Positions 1 through 7,245 of a stretch of 64,000 nt of DNA are shown one piece after another. Numbering within the stretch: position 1 is the stretch's first letter; every line of letters starts with the position of its first letter. The notes under the pieces are model-generated. The model worked only from the letters and a program-made list of their open reading frames with translations, ran no database searches and had not been told where the DNA came from. The position numbers and the translations under genes were made by a program. The DNA lies in contig NZ_JAGOPN010000009.1 of NCBI RefSeq assembly GCF_017991995.1, positions 124,001-188,000 of the forward strand, read 5' to 3'. Source of the stretch: Pseudacidovorax sp. (GTDB taxonomy: Bacteria > Pseudomonadota > Gammaproteobacteria > Burkholderiales > Burkholderiaceae_C).

Positions 1-917
1 CCGCGGTGGACCTGGCCCGCGTCAATGCCGCGGCCGGTACCGCGCGCGCCTATGCGACCGCCTGCGCCACCGGCCAGCAGCTGAAGGTGGCCGAGCACTC
101 CGTCGCCCTGCAGAAGGAACAGCTGGCCGTGGTGCAGCGGCTGCACGACGCCGGTCGTGCGGGCGCCACCGACCTCGCCCGCTCGCGCGCGCTGCTGGCC
201 CAACTGCAGGCCGCGCCCCCCGCGCTGCGCGCGCAGCGCCAAGCCGCGCTGTACCAGCTGGCTGCCTGGCTGGGCCGCACGCCCGGTGCGCTGCCGGCCG
301 AGGTGCAGCAGTGCGCCACCGTGCCCCAGGTGGCCGGCGCGCTGCCGGTGGGCGACGGCGCCGCCCTGCTGCGGCGCCGGCCCGACATCCGGCGCAGCGA
401 ACGGCAACTGGCCGCCGCCACGGCCCGCATCGGCGTGGCCACGGCCCAGCTCTATCCCAAGGTGTCGCTGGGCCTGTCGGCCAGCTCGTCCGGGCCGGCC
501 GACGACTTCCTGGGCCGGGACACCTTCGCCTGGAACATCGGCCCGCTGATCCGCTGGAGCCTGCCCAACACCGGCGCCGCGCGCGCCCGCATCGCCGGGG
601 CCGAGGCCTCGGCCCGGATGGCGCTGGCAAGCTTCGACGGCACCGTGCTGCAGGCGCTTCGCGAAACGGAGACCGCCCTGTCGGCCTACCGGCAGGAGCT
701 GGTCGGCGTGGAGGCGCTCCAGCGGGCGCGCGACGACAGCGCGCAGGTCGCCAGCCAGGCACAGCGCCTGTACGTAGGCGGGCGCAGCGCCTACCTGGAC
801 ACGCTGGATGCCCAGCGCTCGCTGGCCAGCGCCGAAGCCAGCCTGGCCGCCGCGCAGACGCGCGTGGCGCAGGAGCAGGTCGCCGTCTTCATGGCGCTGG
901 GCGGTGGCTGGGAATGA
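1..917 (+). CDS. RND-efflux outer-membrane factor, TolC/NodT type, 5'-truncated by the window edge
   Basis: This is the C-terminal ~304 residues of an outer-membrane channel protein; the N-terminus, with any signal peptide or lipobox, lies left of the window. Features of the OEP family are visible: long Ala/Gln/Leu-rich helices, the segment RRRPDIRRSERQLAAATARI, then VATAQLYPKVSLGLSAS, matching the conserved 'RPDI..AE..L.AA.A.IG.A.A..fP' signature of NodT-type factors. The end, QVAVFMALGGGWE, is the usual family terminus. It probably closes an RND tripartite operon that starts outside the window. It is related to the OMF at 25144 but is not a copy of it. Confidence 0.88.
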   Translation, partial: AVDLARVNAAAGTARAYATACATGQQLKVAEHSVALQKEQLAVVQRLHDAGRAGATDLARSRALLAQLQAAPPALRAQRQAALYQLAAWLGRTPGALPAEVQQCATVPQVAGALPVGDGAALLRRRPDIRRSERQLAAATARIGVATAQLYPKVSLGLSASSSGPADDFLGRDTFAWNIGPLIRWSLPNTGAARARIAGAEASARMALASFDGTVLQALRETETALSAYRQELVGVEALQRARDDSAQVASQAQRLYVGGRSAYLDTLDAQRSLASAEASLAAAQTRVAQEQVAVFMALGGGWE

Positions 918-932
918 GCCGGCCGGCGCCGC

Positions 933-1286
933 TCAGCGGACCGCCGCCATTTCCACGCCCAGGCGACGCATCGGGGAAGGAGCCAGCGGGGCAGTCCCGC
1001 CGGCCTGCGCAGAAGTACCCATGGCCAACGGTGCCCCGGAGGATGGGCCAACGGACCGATCCGACGTCGGCGCCCCCATGGGCGAGGGCCGCGGGTCGGC
1101 CGTGAACAAGGGGATGCGAACCGCGTCGCCAGCGGCGGCCTGAGGCGATTGCGCCGTCGGCGCCTGCGCCAAGGCCGCCGCGCTCACGCCCAGGGCCAGG
1201 GCGGCCAGCACACCGCTGCGCCATCGGACCGGCGACGCCCGCTCGCGCAGCAATGCAGTGCAGTGGGTGGGAATGTCGAAGTGCAT
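933..1286 (-). CDS. small exported protein of unknown function
   Basis: A 117-residue protein with an N-terminal signal peptide: charged start with RERASPVRWRS, hydrophobic core VLAALALGVSAA, likely cleavage after ALA before QAP. The mature part is low-complexity, rich in Pro, Ala, Ser and Met, with no domain I recognise. The start was chosen because AGGAGG lies just upstream of ATG 1286; longer in-frame readings have no ribosome site. It is convergent with the efflux factor, their stops only 15 bp apart. Function is unknown; an envelope or secreted peptide is the most that can be said. Confidence 0.55.
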   Translation of the reverse strand: MHFDIPTHCTALLRERASPVRWRSGVLAALALGVSAAALAQAPTAQSPQAAAGDAVRIPLFTADPRPSPMGAPTSDRSVGPSSGAPLAMGTSAQAGGTAPLAPSPMRRLGVEMAAVR

Positions 1287-1516
1287 GGCGACCTCCTGAG
1301 GCATGGCTGCGGAAATCGGGATGGGCCCTTTTGCGGCCGTCCAGGCACTGTCGAGCGCATCCAGGCACGCCCATGTCGGCAGCCCCAGTGGCACCCTGTA
1401 GGCCGCCGGGAGACACACCCTGTCGCCAAGTGCCAGGGCCGACGCCGGTCGCCAGGCATTTAGACTCGCCAGCTTCCCCTCACAACAAGGCGCCCCCGAG
1501 GCGCCCGTACTCCTCC

Positions 1517-1981
1517 ATGACAGCACGTGCCTCGAGCGTCGAAGCACTGGAAGCCGAAATCGCGCGCCTCACCCAGGAGCGCCGCGACCTCGAACGCCAG
1601 CAGCGGCAATTGCGGGTCGACGAACTCAAGGCCCTGGTCGACCACTTCGCCCAGCAGTTGGGCGCCGCCGGTTTCGGCCTGCAGGATGGCATCGACGCCC
1701 TGCAGGCGCGCGCCCGGCCGGCACCCCCGCCCGTCGAACAACCCGTGCGGCACTCGGTCATCAAGCCGGCACCCTTCGTGACGGCACCCAAGTCGCAGCC
1801 GCGCCCGCCGATGGACGCCGTGCACCTGCGCGCCCAAAGCGTGCTGGGCAGCGATGCCATCGACTGGCTCCAGCGGGCGCATCCGCTGCTGGGCGGCATG
1901 ACACCGGCACAGATGGCCGCCACGCCGCGCGGCGAGGAAAAGGTGCTGGCCCTGCTGGCTGCCTACGCACGCGGCGCCTGA
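1517..1981 (+). CDS. H-NS-like coiled-coil protein with ParS/MbcA-type (DUF2384) C-terminal domain
   Basis: A 154-residue protein. Residues ~5-60 (VEALEAEIARLTQERRD, then LKALVDHFAQQLGAAGFGL) resemble the N-terminal oligomerisation coiled coil of betaproteobacterial H-NS/MvaT-like proteins. The expected C-terminal DNA-binding motif (AT-hook-like, 'GRGRAPRW') is absent. Residues ~105-154 instead read VLGSDAIDWLQRAHPLLGG, MTPAQMAATPRGEEKV and LLAAYARGA, matching the antitoxin Xre/MbcA/ParS toxin-binding pattern 'WL..P.LGG.TP..lA....G...V..LL.....G'. No RES-type toxin is adjacent. The start codon has no clear ribosome site and follows a GGCGCC...GGCGCC potential stem. The last 16 codons are duplicated at 7130. 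Function is inferred: a nucleoid-associated or regulatory adaptor. Confidence 0.62.
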   Translation: MTARASSVEALEAEIARLTQERRDLERQQRQLRVDELKALVDHFAQQLGAAGFGLQDGIDALQARARPAPPPVEQPVRHSVIKPAPFVTAPKSQPRPPMDAVHLRAQSVLGSDAIDWLQRAHPLLGGMTPAQMAATPRGEEKVLALLAAYARGA

Positions 1982-2049
1982 GGCACGCGTTTCGGCTTCC
2001 GGGCACCCGGGCCAGCAGCAGCCTGGCCCAGCTGGCGCAGCAGCTCGGC
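1933..2049. repeat. direct repeat copy 1 (~117 bp)
   Basis: This segment recurs at 7129-7245 in the same orientation with three mismatches. It covers the last ~16 codons of the H-NS-like gene, its stop, and the C-terminal codons of a LysR-type gene on the opposite strand. The two copies bracket the IclR-to-Bug-receptor cassette. Confidence 0.9.
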
Positions 2050-2076
2050 CCGCACGGCATCCGGCACCGCCGCGGC
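1963..2076 (-). pseudogene. remnant of a LysR regulator C-terminus
   Basis: Read on the minus strand this gives AVPDAVRAELLRQLGQ, then AAAGPGARKPKRVPQAPRA and a TAG stop at 1963. It is homologous to the C-terminus of the intact LysR gene ending at 7159 (AVAEALRAELLRQLGQ, then an identical tail except V for A). The coding similarity stops around 2076, where the IclR gene ends in a different frame. The remainder of this regulator is missing, so it is a stump left by rearrangement. The slight divergence from the intact copy suggests it came from a related, non-identical sequence. Confidence 0.8.
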
Positions 2077-2077
2077 T

Positions 2078-2896
2078 TCAAGTGGAAAGCTGACCCGACA
2101 ACCGCCGCGTCAGCTGTCTCGCCACCTCTGCCACCGCGCGCGCCGCGCTGTTTTCCCAAGCGCTGGACAGACGGTCCTGGTGATCTGTGACGGTGATTGC
2201 GAGCACCGGCCGGCCGTGCATGTCGAACACGGGGGCCGAAAAGGCATTCACCCCGGGGATGGGGCTGCCCACCGCGCGCACCACTCCACGTTGCCGCATC
2301 TCTTCGCGGATGCGCGCCAGTGCCGCTTCCCGTCCGTCGAACCCCGTGGCATCCATCCTGCCCAACGGGCCCGCAATGGCCTGCCGAAGCGTCTCGTCCG
2401 GCATGGCTGAGGCGAATGCACGCCCGGTCGCGGTGTCGAACAGGGACAGCACGCTGCCCACCCGCAGCGCCACATGCAGGGGCTGCCGGGCCTCGATGAG
2501 CCGAACGACGGTCGGGCCGAAATTGCCCCACACCGAAAGCGCAACAGCATGGCCGGTCTGCGCCGCGAGCTGCAGGACCGCCGGCTCCGCGGCCTTGAGC
2601 GGATCCAGCCGCTGAAGGCATGCCAGCCCGATCTTCAGGGCCGCCGGCCCCAGGTCGTACCGCCCGCTTGCATCCTGCTCGACGAGGCCCAGTCGCCCGT
2701 AGCTGACCAGGTACGGATGCGCACGCGACGGAGTGAGTCCGGCCAAGGCGGCCAGGTCCTTGAGGTTCATGGCGCCTTCGCCCTCGGCAAGTGTCAGCAG
2801 CAGCCGCCCGCCAACTTCGACGGATTGAACCGCGCGCTGGAGCTTGGCGTCGGGCTGTTCTTCAGAGGCGGGAGCCGCCGGCTTCTTCGTTCTCAT
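2078..2896 (-). CDS. IclR-family transcriptional regulator
   Basis: A 272-residue regulator: N-terminal winged HTH (~20-85, including LKDLAALAGLTPSRAHPYL) and C-terminal IclR effector-binding domain (~105-265, with ATGRAFASAMPDE, then GVVRAVGSPIPGVNAFSAPV and the typical 'D..G...LAITV' motif). It is divergent from the MBL/monooxygenase operon and most likely controls it. The start at 2896 is the conventional one; a reading from 2950 would run through the intergenic promoter. No strong ribosome site is visible. The gene end abuts the LysR stump. Confidence 0.88.
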   Translation of the reverse strand: MRTKKPAAPASEEQPDAKLQRAVQSVEVGGRLLLTLAEGEGAMNLKDLAALAGLTPSRAHPYLVSYGRLGLVEQDASGRYDLGPAALKIGLACLQRLDPLKAAEPAVLQLAAQTGHAVALSVWGNFGPTVVRLIEARQPLHVALRVGSVLSLFDTATGRAFASAMPDETLRQAIAGPLGRMDATGFDGREAALARIREEMRQRGVVRAVGSPIPGVNAFSAPVFDMHGRPVLAITVTDHQDRLSSAWENSAARAVAEVARQLTRRLSGQLST

Positions 2897-2898
2897 GG

Positions 2899-2957
2899 AA
2901 CAAACGAGTTTGACATACGCACACGACAACCGTACATTCTTTTCCAACAAATGAGTT
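2899..2957 (+). promoter_or_regulatory. promoter and probable IclR operator of the monooxygenase cassette
   Basis: TTGACA at 2910-2915 and TACATT at 2933-2938 are separated by exactly 17 bp, a near-consensus sigma-70 promoter reading toward the MBL gene. It is flanked by two direct copies of AACAAAYGAGTT (2899-2910 and 2946-2957), one touching the -35 box and one just after the -10. This placement fits IclR repressor or activator sites. AAGGAG at 2985-2990 supplies the ribosome site for GTG 2997. Confidence 0.6.
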
Positions 2958-2996
2958 CGCCCTTTGCGAATTCAAAGTCCTTTCAAGGAGACATCC

Positions 2997-3950
2997 GTGA
3001 GCAAGACCTTCGCATCCGCCGCCGACCTCGAAGAAAAGAAAGTCAGCTTCACCCAGCTCTCGGAGCACGCCTGGGCCTACACCGCCGAGGGCGACCCCAA
3101 CACGGGCGTGATCATTGGCGACGACGCCGTGCTGGTGGCCGACACCCAGGCCACGCCCGCCATGGCACAGGACGTGATCCGCCGCATCCGCGAAGTCACG
3201 GACAAGCCGGTCCAGTACGTGGTACTCACGCATTACCACGCCGTGCGCGTCCTTGGCGCCTCGGCCTACGGCGCGCAGCAGGTGATCGCCAGCCAGGACA
3301 CGCGCGATCTGATCGTCGAACGCGGCGAGGCCGACAAGGCCAGCGAGATCGGGCGCTTCCCGCGCCTGTTCCGCGACGTCGAATCGGTGCCCGCGGGCAT
3401 GACCTGGCCCACGATCACCTTCACCAGCCGCATGAGCCTGTGGCTCGGCAAGCTCGAGGTGCAGCTGCTGCAACTGGGCCGCGGCCACACCAAAGGGGAC
3501 ACGGTGGTCTGGCTGCCCGGCGAGAAGACGCTTCTGTCGGGCGACCTGGTGGAGTTCGACGCCACCCCCTATGCCGGCGACGCCTACTTCCGCGACTGGC
3601 CGGCCACGCTGGACAACATCGCCGCCCTTCAACCGCAGGCGCTGGTGCCGGGCCGCGGCCCGGCCTTGCTCGGGCAGGAACGGGTGCAGGCCGGCCTCGC
3701 GTCCACGCGCGACTTCATCCGCGACCTGTGGGCCAGCGTGCAGGAAGGCGTTGCCGCCGGCAAGGACCTGCGCGCCACCTACGAGCACAGCTTCGCCACG
3801 CTGCAGCCCAAGTACGGGCATTGGGTCATCTTCAACCACTGCATGCCCTTCGACGTGACGCGGGCCTACGACGAGGCCACGCAGCATGCCGATCCGCGCA
3901 TCTGGACCGCAGAACGTGACCGTCAGATGTGGGAGGCGCTCGAAGGCTGA
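2997..3950 (+). CDS. metallo-beta-lactamase-fold protein with altered metal site
   Basis: A 317-residue MBL-fold protein starting at GTG 2997 behind AAGGAG. The fold is recognisable from GVIIGDDAVLVADTQ (~37-51), VVLTHYHAVRVLGAS (~75-89), GRGHTKGDTVVWLPG (~161-175), LLSGDLVEF (~179-187) and LVPGRGPAL (~216-224). Against the canonical 'THxHxDH', the motif here has His79 and His81, but Val83 and Arg84 stand where Asp and His would be. Arg220 replaces the final 'GHG' His. It may bind one metal or act non-hydrolytically. It is first in an operon with an FAD monooxygenase, so it probably acts on that enzyme's substrate or product. The exact reaction is unknown. Confidence 0.8.
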   Translation: MSKTFASAADLEEKKVSFTQLSEHAWAYTAEGDPNTGVIIGDDAVLVADTQATPAMAQDVIRRIREVTDKPVQYVVLTHYHAVRVLGASAYGAQQVIASQDTRDLIVERGEADKASEIGRFPRLFRDVESVPAGMTWPTITFTSRMSLWLGKLEVQLLQLGRGHTKGDTVVWLPGEKTLLSGDLVEFDATPYAGDAYFRDWPATLDNIAALQPQALVPGRGPALLGQERVQAGLASTRDFIRDLWASVQEGVAAGKDLRATYEHSFATLQPKYGHWVIFNHCMPFDVTRAYDEATQHADPRIWTAERDRQMWEALEG

Positions 3951-4047
3951 ACAGAGCGCGACGGGCGTGCATTGCGCCCACCCCGGCTGGCGACGGGCAC
4001 GCTCGATCGCCCCGCCGCGAAGACAAGAACGACAGGAGACATCGGCC

Positions 4048-5697
4048 ATGAAGCCATCCGACATCCCGCCCCACCTCTTTCGCGGCACCGGCGAGCAGGT
4101 GCAGGCCATCCAGTTCGCCTACCGGCGCTCGCCGGACCAGGAGGCGCCCTCGCCCGTGCGCCACCCGGTCGTCATCGTGGGCGCCGGCCCCGTGGGCCTG
4201 ACGCTGGCCATCGACCTGGCCCAGCGCGGCCAGCCCGTGCTGGTGGTGGACAACGACGACCGGCTGTCCACGGGCTCGCGTGCGCTGTGCTTTGCCAAGC
4301 GCACGCTGGAGATCTGGGACCGGCTGGGCGTCGGCGACGCCATGGTGGCCAAGGGCGTGTCCTGGAACCTGGGCAAGGTGTTCCTGCGCGACCAACAGCT
4401 CTACCAGTTCAACCTCCTCCCAGAGGACGGCCACGAGCGCCCCGCCTTCATCAACCTGCAGCAGTACTACTGCGAGGCCTACCTGGTGGAACGCGCGCTG
4501 CAGTTGCCCGGGCTGGAGATCCGCTGGAAGAACACGCTCGCTGACATCGCACCCCGCCCGGACGGCGCCACCTTGACCCTGGACACGCCCGACGGCCCCT
4601 ACCGCATCGAGGCCGACTGGGTCGTCGCCTGCGACGGCTCGCGCTCGCCGACGCGGCAGCGGATGGGCCTGGAGAGCCAGGGCCGCGTGTTCCGCGATCG
4701 ATTCCTGATCGCCGATGTGCGCATGACGGCCGACTTTCCGACCGAGCGCTGGTTCTGGTTCGACCCGCCCTTCCATCCCAACCAGAGCGTGCTTCTGCAT
4801 CGCGAGCCCGACAACGTCTGGCGCATCGACTTCCAGCTCGGCTGGGATGCCGATCCGCAGGCGGAGCGCCAGCCCGAGAAGGTCATCGCGCGCGTGCGTG
4901 CACTGCTCGGTCCCGACGCCGAGTTCAGCCTCGAATGGGCCAGCGTCTATACCTTCGCCTGCCAGCGGATGGAGCGCTTCGTGCATGGGCGGGTCGTCTT
5001 CGCCGGAGACAGTGCCCACGGCGTCTCGCCCTTCGGTGCGCGGGGCGCCAACAGCGGCGTGCAGGATGCGGACAACCTCGGCTGGAAGCTCGACCGCGTG
5101 CTGCGCGGCCAGGCGAGCGCCGCGCTCATCGACACCTATGGCAGCGAGCGCGAGGCGGCGGCGGACGAGAACATCCTCAACTCCAGCCGAGCCACCGACT
5201 TCATCACGCCCAAGAGCGAGATCAGCCGGCTCTTCCGCGACCAGGTGCTGGCCCTCGCCCGCTCGCACGAGTTCGCCCGCCGGCTGGTCAACAGCGGAAG
5301 GCTGTCCGTGCCCTGCGTGCTGCGGGCGTCGCCGCTGAACACACCCGACGTCGCGACCTTCGACAGTGCGATGGTGCCCGGCGCGCCGCTGTGCGATGCG
5401 CCCCTGCAGACACCCCAAGGCGACCCGGCCTGGCTGCTGCGCAGCCTGGGGCCGGACTTCACACTGCTCGTCTTCGGCGAGGCGCCGCATTGGGTTCGCG
5501 AACTGCCGGGGGTGGCTGTGCGCTGCCTGGGGCAGGACCTGATCGACGCGCAGGGCGTGCTCGCCCGCCGCCTCGATGCGCTGCCGGGCACCGCCTACCT
5601 CGTGCGGCCCGACCAGCACGTGTGCGCGCGATGGCGCCGGCCATCGCTGGAGGCCGTGCGCGCCGCACTGCGCCTCGCCAACAGTCAGTGCAGTTGA
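4048..5697 (+). CDS. FAD-dependent aromatic monooxygenase, MhpA/PheA-like
   Basis: A 549-residue class A flavoprotein hydroxylase. The N-terminal Rossmann motif VVIVGAGPVGLTLAIDLAQR (~41-60) binds FAD; the DG motif VVACDGSRSPTRQRMG (~191-206) and the GD motif VVFAGDSAHGVSPFGARGAN (~313-332) are intact; a C-terminal thioredoxin-like domain follows from ~430. This layout matches 3-(3-hydroxyphenyl)propionate hydroxylase and related phenol or resorcinol hydroxylases, which use NAD(P)H and O2 to hydroxylate aromatic rings. The start ATG follows GGAGAC. It lies 97 bp after the MBL gene and directly before a DUF2783 gene. The aromatic substrate cannot be read from sequence; no ring-cleavage dioxygenase is nearby. 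Confidence 0.85.
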   Translation: MKPSDIPPHLFRGTGEQVQAIQFAYRRSPDQEAPSPVRHPVVIVGAGPVGLTLAIDLAQRGQPVLVVDNDDRLSTGSRALCFAKRTLEIWDRLGVGDAMVAKGVSWNLGKVFLRDQQLYQFNLLPEDGHERPAFINLQQYYCEAYLVERALQLPGLEIRWKNTLADIAPRPDGATLTLDTPDGPYRIEADWVVACDGSRSPTRQRMGLESQGRVFRDRFLIADVRMTADFPTERWFWFDPPFHPNQSVLLHREPDNVWRIDFQLGWDADPQAERQPEKVIARVRALLGPDAEFSLEWASVYTFACQRMERFVHGRVVFAGDSAHGVSPFGARGANSGVQDADNLGWKLDRVLRGQASAALIDTYGSEREAAADENILNSSRATDFITPKSEISRLFRDQVLALARSHEFARRLVNSGRLSVPCVLRASPLNTPDVATFDSAMVPGAPLCDAPLQTPQGDPAWLLRSLGPDFTLLVFGEAPHWVRELPGVAVRCLGQDLIDAQGVLARRLDALPGTAYLVRPDQHVCARWRRPSLEAVRAALRLANSQCS

Positions 5698-5712
5698 AGG
5701 TGGAGGCGCACC

Positions 5713-5910
5713 ATGCTCAACACGCAACCGAACATCGCCCGCTTCGACGACTTCTACGAAGCGCTGCTGGCCGCACACCAGGACCTGCCGCTCGACCAGA
5801 GCCACGCGCTGAACGCCCGTCTGGTGCTGCTGCTGGCCAACCACATTGGCGATCTCGACGTGCTGCGCGATGCGCTCGCGCTGGCCCGCGAATCCGCATC
5901 CACGCGCTGA
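5713..5910 (+). CDS. DUF2783 small protein
   Basis: A 65-residue acidic, helical protein (FDDFYEALLAAHQDLPLDQS, then LNARLVLLLANHIGDLDVLRDAL), matching the DUF2783 family. It lies 15 bp after the monooxygenase behind GGAGG (5702-5706). I associate this family with genomic positions beside FAD monooxygenases and MBL-fold proteins, suggesting a helper or subunit of the oxygenase, but no function is established. Confidence 0.75.
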   Translation: MLNTQPNIARFDDFYEALLAAHQDLPLDQSHALNARLVLLLANHIGDLDVLRDALALARESASTR

Positions 5911-6013
5911 CCTTACAGGCGCCGGACAGGCACATGGAGCCAGGGCCGGCCACGGATGGGCCATGCCGTGGCGCCGCCACCTTTTTTCACGACAACACAA
6001 CGGAGACAAAACC

Positions 6014-6976
6014 ATGATCAATCGCAAGCAGTTCCTCGGCCTCGCCGCGGCGGTCCTTGGTGCACCGGTCTGGGCCCAAAGCACGGGCAAGCCGGTCGAA
6101 TGGGTGGTGGGCTATGCCGCCGGAGGCGGCTCCGACGTGGTGGCCCGCACCATTGCCGAAGCCATGGGCCGCACCCTCAACCGTCCCATCGTCATCAACA
6201 ACAAGCCCGGCGCCGGCACCAACATCGCCGCCGACTACGTGGCCCGGTCGAAGGACTTCGGCAACATCCTCTTCACGGCCGACTTCGCCACGCTGGCCGC
6301 CAACCCCTTTCTCTTCAGCAAGCTGAGCTACGACGCGCAGAAGGCGTTCCAACCGGTCGGGCTGCTGGTGCGCTTTCCAATGTTCCTGGTGGTGGGCAGT
6401 GAGGTGCCGGCGGACAACCTGCAGCAGTTCACGACCTGGGCCAAGGCGCAGAAGGATCCGGTGAGCTGGGGCTCTGCCGGCCCTGGCAGTCCGCACCACC
6501 TGGTCGGCGAACTCTTCCGCGAGCAAACCAGCCTGGCGATGCAGCACGTGCCTTACCGCGGCGCCGCGCCCGCCATGCAGGACGTGCTGGCAGGACAGAT
6601 CCCCGCCATGTGGATCGACAGCGCCACCGTGCTGCCCTTCCTTGCCGGCAAAAAGGTGAAGATCATCGGCGTGGCATCGGCCAGGCGCCTGGATCTGTTG
6701 CCGGAGGTGCCCACCTTCGCCGAGCAGGGCCTCAAGGATTTCGAGGGCTACGCGTGGCAGGGTCTGGTCGTGCCGACCGGCACCCCGGCCGAGGCCACGG
6801 CCGCCTTCGCCGATGCCTTGCAGAACGCGCTGGGTTCTACGCAGGTTCGCGCCCGCCTGCAGGCGCTGGGCGTCGAGCCGATGCCTGGCACGCCCGACCA
6901 GATGGCACGCTTCTCCGCCGCCGAACGGGACAAGTGGGGCGCGGTCATTCGGCGTGCCGGCGTCAGGCTGGACTGA
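6014..6976 (+). CDS. Bug/TctC-family solute-binding receptor (cassette copy)
   Basis: A 320-residue periplasmic receptor of the tripartite tricarboxylate transporter (TTT) family. The signal peptide INRKQFLGLAAAVLGAPVWA has a Tat-like arrangement. Family motifs follow: VVGYAAGGGSDVVARTIAEA (the PPGG-type ligand loop), PIVINNKPGAGTNIAADYVA, WGSAGPGSPHHLVGELF, VPYRGAAPAMQDVLAG and LDLLPEVPTFAEQG. Such receptors bind carboxylates or aromatic acids and deliver them to a TctAB-type permease; none is adjacent. It ends the cassette operon (MBL, monooxygenase, DUF2783, Bug), probably importing the aromatic substrate. ATG 6014 follows GGAGAC. Confidence 0.88.
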   Translation: MINRKQFLGLAAAVLGAPVWAQSTGKPVEWVVGYAAGGGSDVVARTIAEAMGRTLNRPIVINNKPGAGTNIAADYVARSKDFGNILFTADFATLAANPFLFSKLSYDAQKAFQPVGLLVRFPMFLVVGSEVPADNLQQFTTWAKAQKDPVSWGSAGPGSPHHLVGELFREQTSLAMQHVPYRGAAPAMQDVLAGQIPAMWIDSATVLPFLAGKKVKIIGVASARRLDLLPEVPTFAEQGLKDFEGYAWQGLVVPTGTPAEATAAFADALQNALGSTQVRARLQALGVEPMPGTPDQMARFSAAERDKWGAVIRRAGVRLD

Positions 6977-7128
6977 GCGACTTCTTGCGTCGGTCGAACG
7001 AGTGACGCAAACCGGTAGAGGCCGCGCGCTGGGCCATGCCGCCGGAGAGCCGCCACGGGCAGAGATGCTGCGCACGACCGAGGCCGCTGGCGCCCGACTC
7101 GCGCGCGGCACCCTGACGGGCCGCTTGA

Positions 7129-7245
7129 CGAGGAAAAGGTGCTGGCCCTGCTGGCCGCCTACGCACGCGGCGCCTGAGGCGCGCGTTTCGGCTTCCGGGC
7201 ACCCGGACCAGCAGCAGCCTGGCCCAGCTGGCGCAGCAGCTCGGC
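7129..7245. repeat. direct repeat copy 2 (~117 bp)
   Basis: Second copy of the 1933-2049 sequence, same orientation, differing at three positions. It contains the 3' tip of the H-NS-like gene and the 3' end of the intact LysR gene. Sequence between 6977 and 7128 has no recognisable gene and no similarity to the H-NS-like gene upstream of the repeat. Confidence 0.9.
7130..7177 (+). pseudogene. 3' fragment of the H-NS/ParS-like gene
   Basis: Fifteen codons (EEKVLALLAAYARGA) plus TGA, identical in translation to the end of the intact gene at 1517-1981. Upstream codons (…GPLD) do not match the gene, so the break lies at about 7129. The stop overlaps the convergent LysR tail exactly as in copy 1, showing that the ancestral arrangement was the H-NS-like gene tail-to-tail with LysR. 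Confidence 0.8.

Noticed and set aside
3832-6090. 752-codon open frame antisense to the monooxygenase region
   Set aside because: Covers several clear sense genes and has no recognisable motif.
1933-7245. Transposon interpretation of the flanking repeats
   Set aside because: The repeats are gene ends in direct orientation, with no terminal inverted repeats and no transposase or integrase between them.
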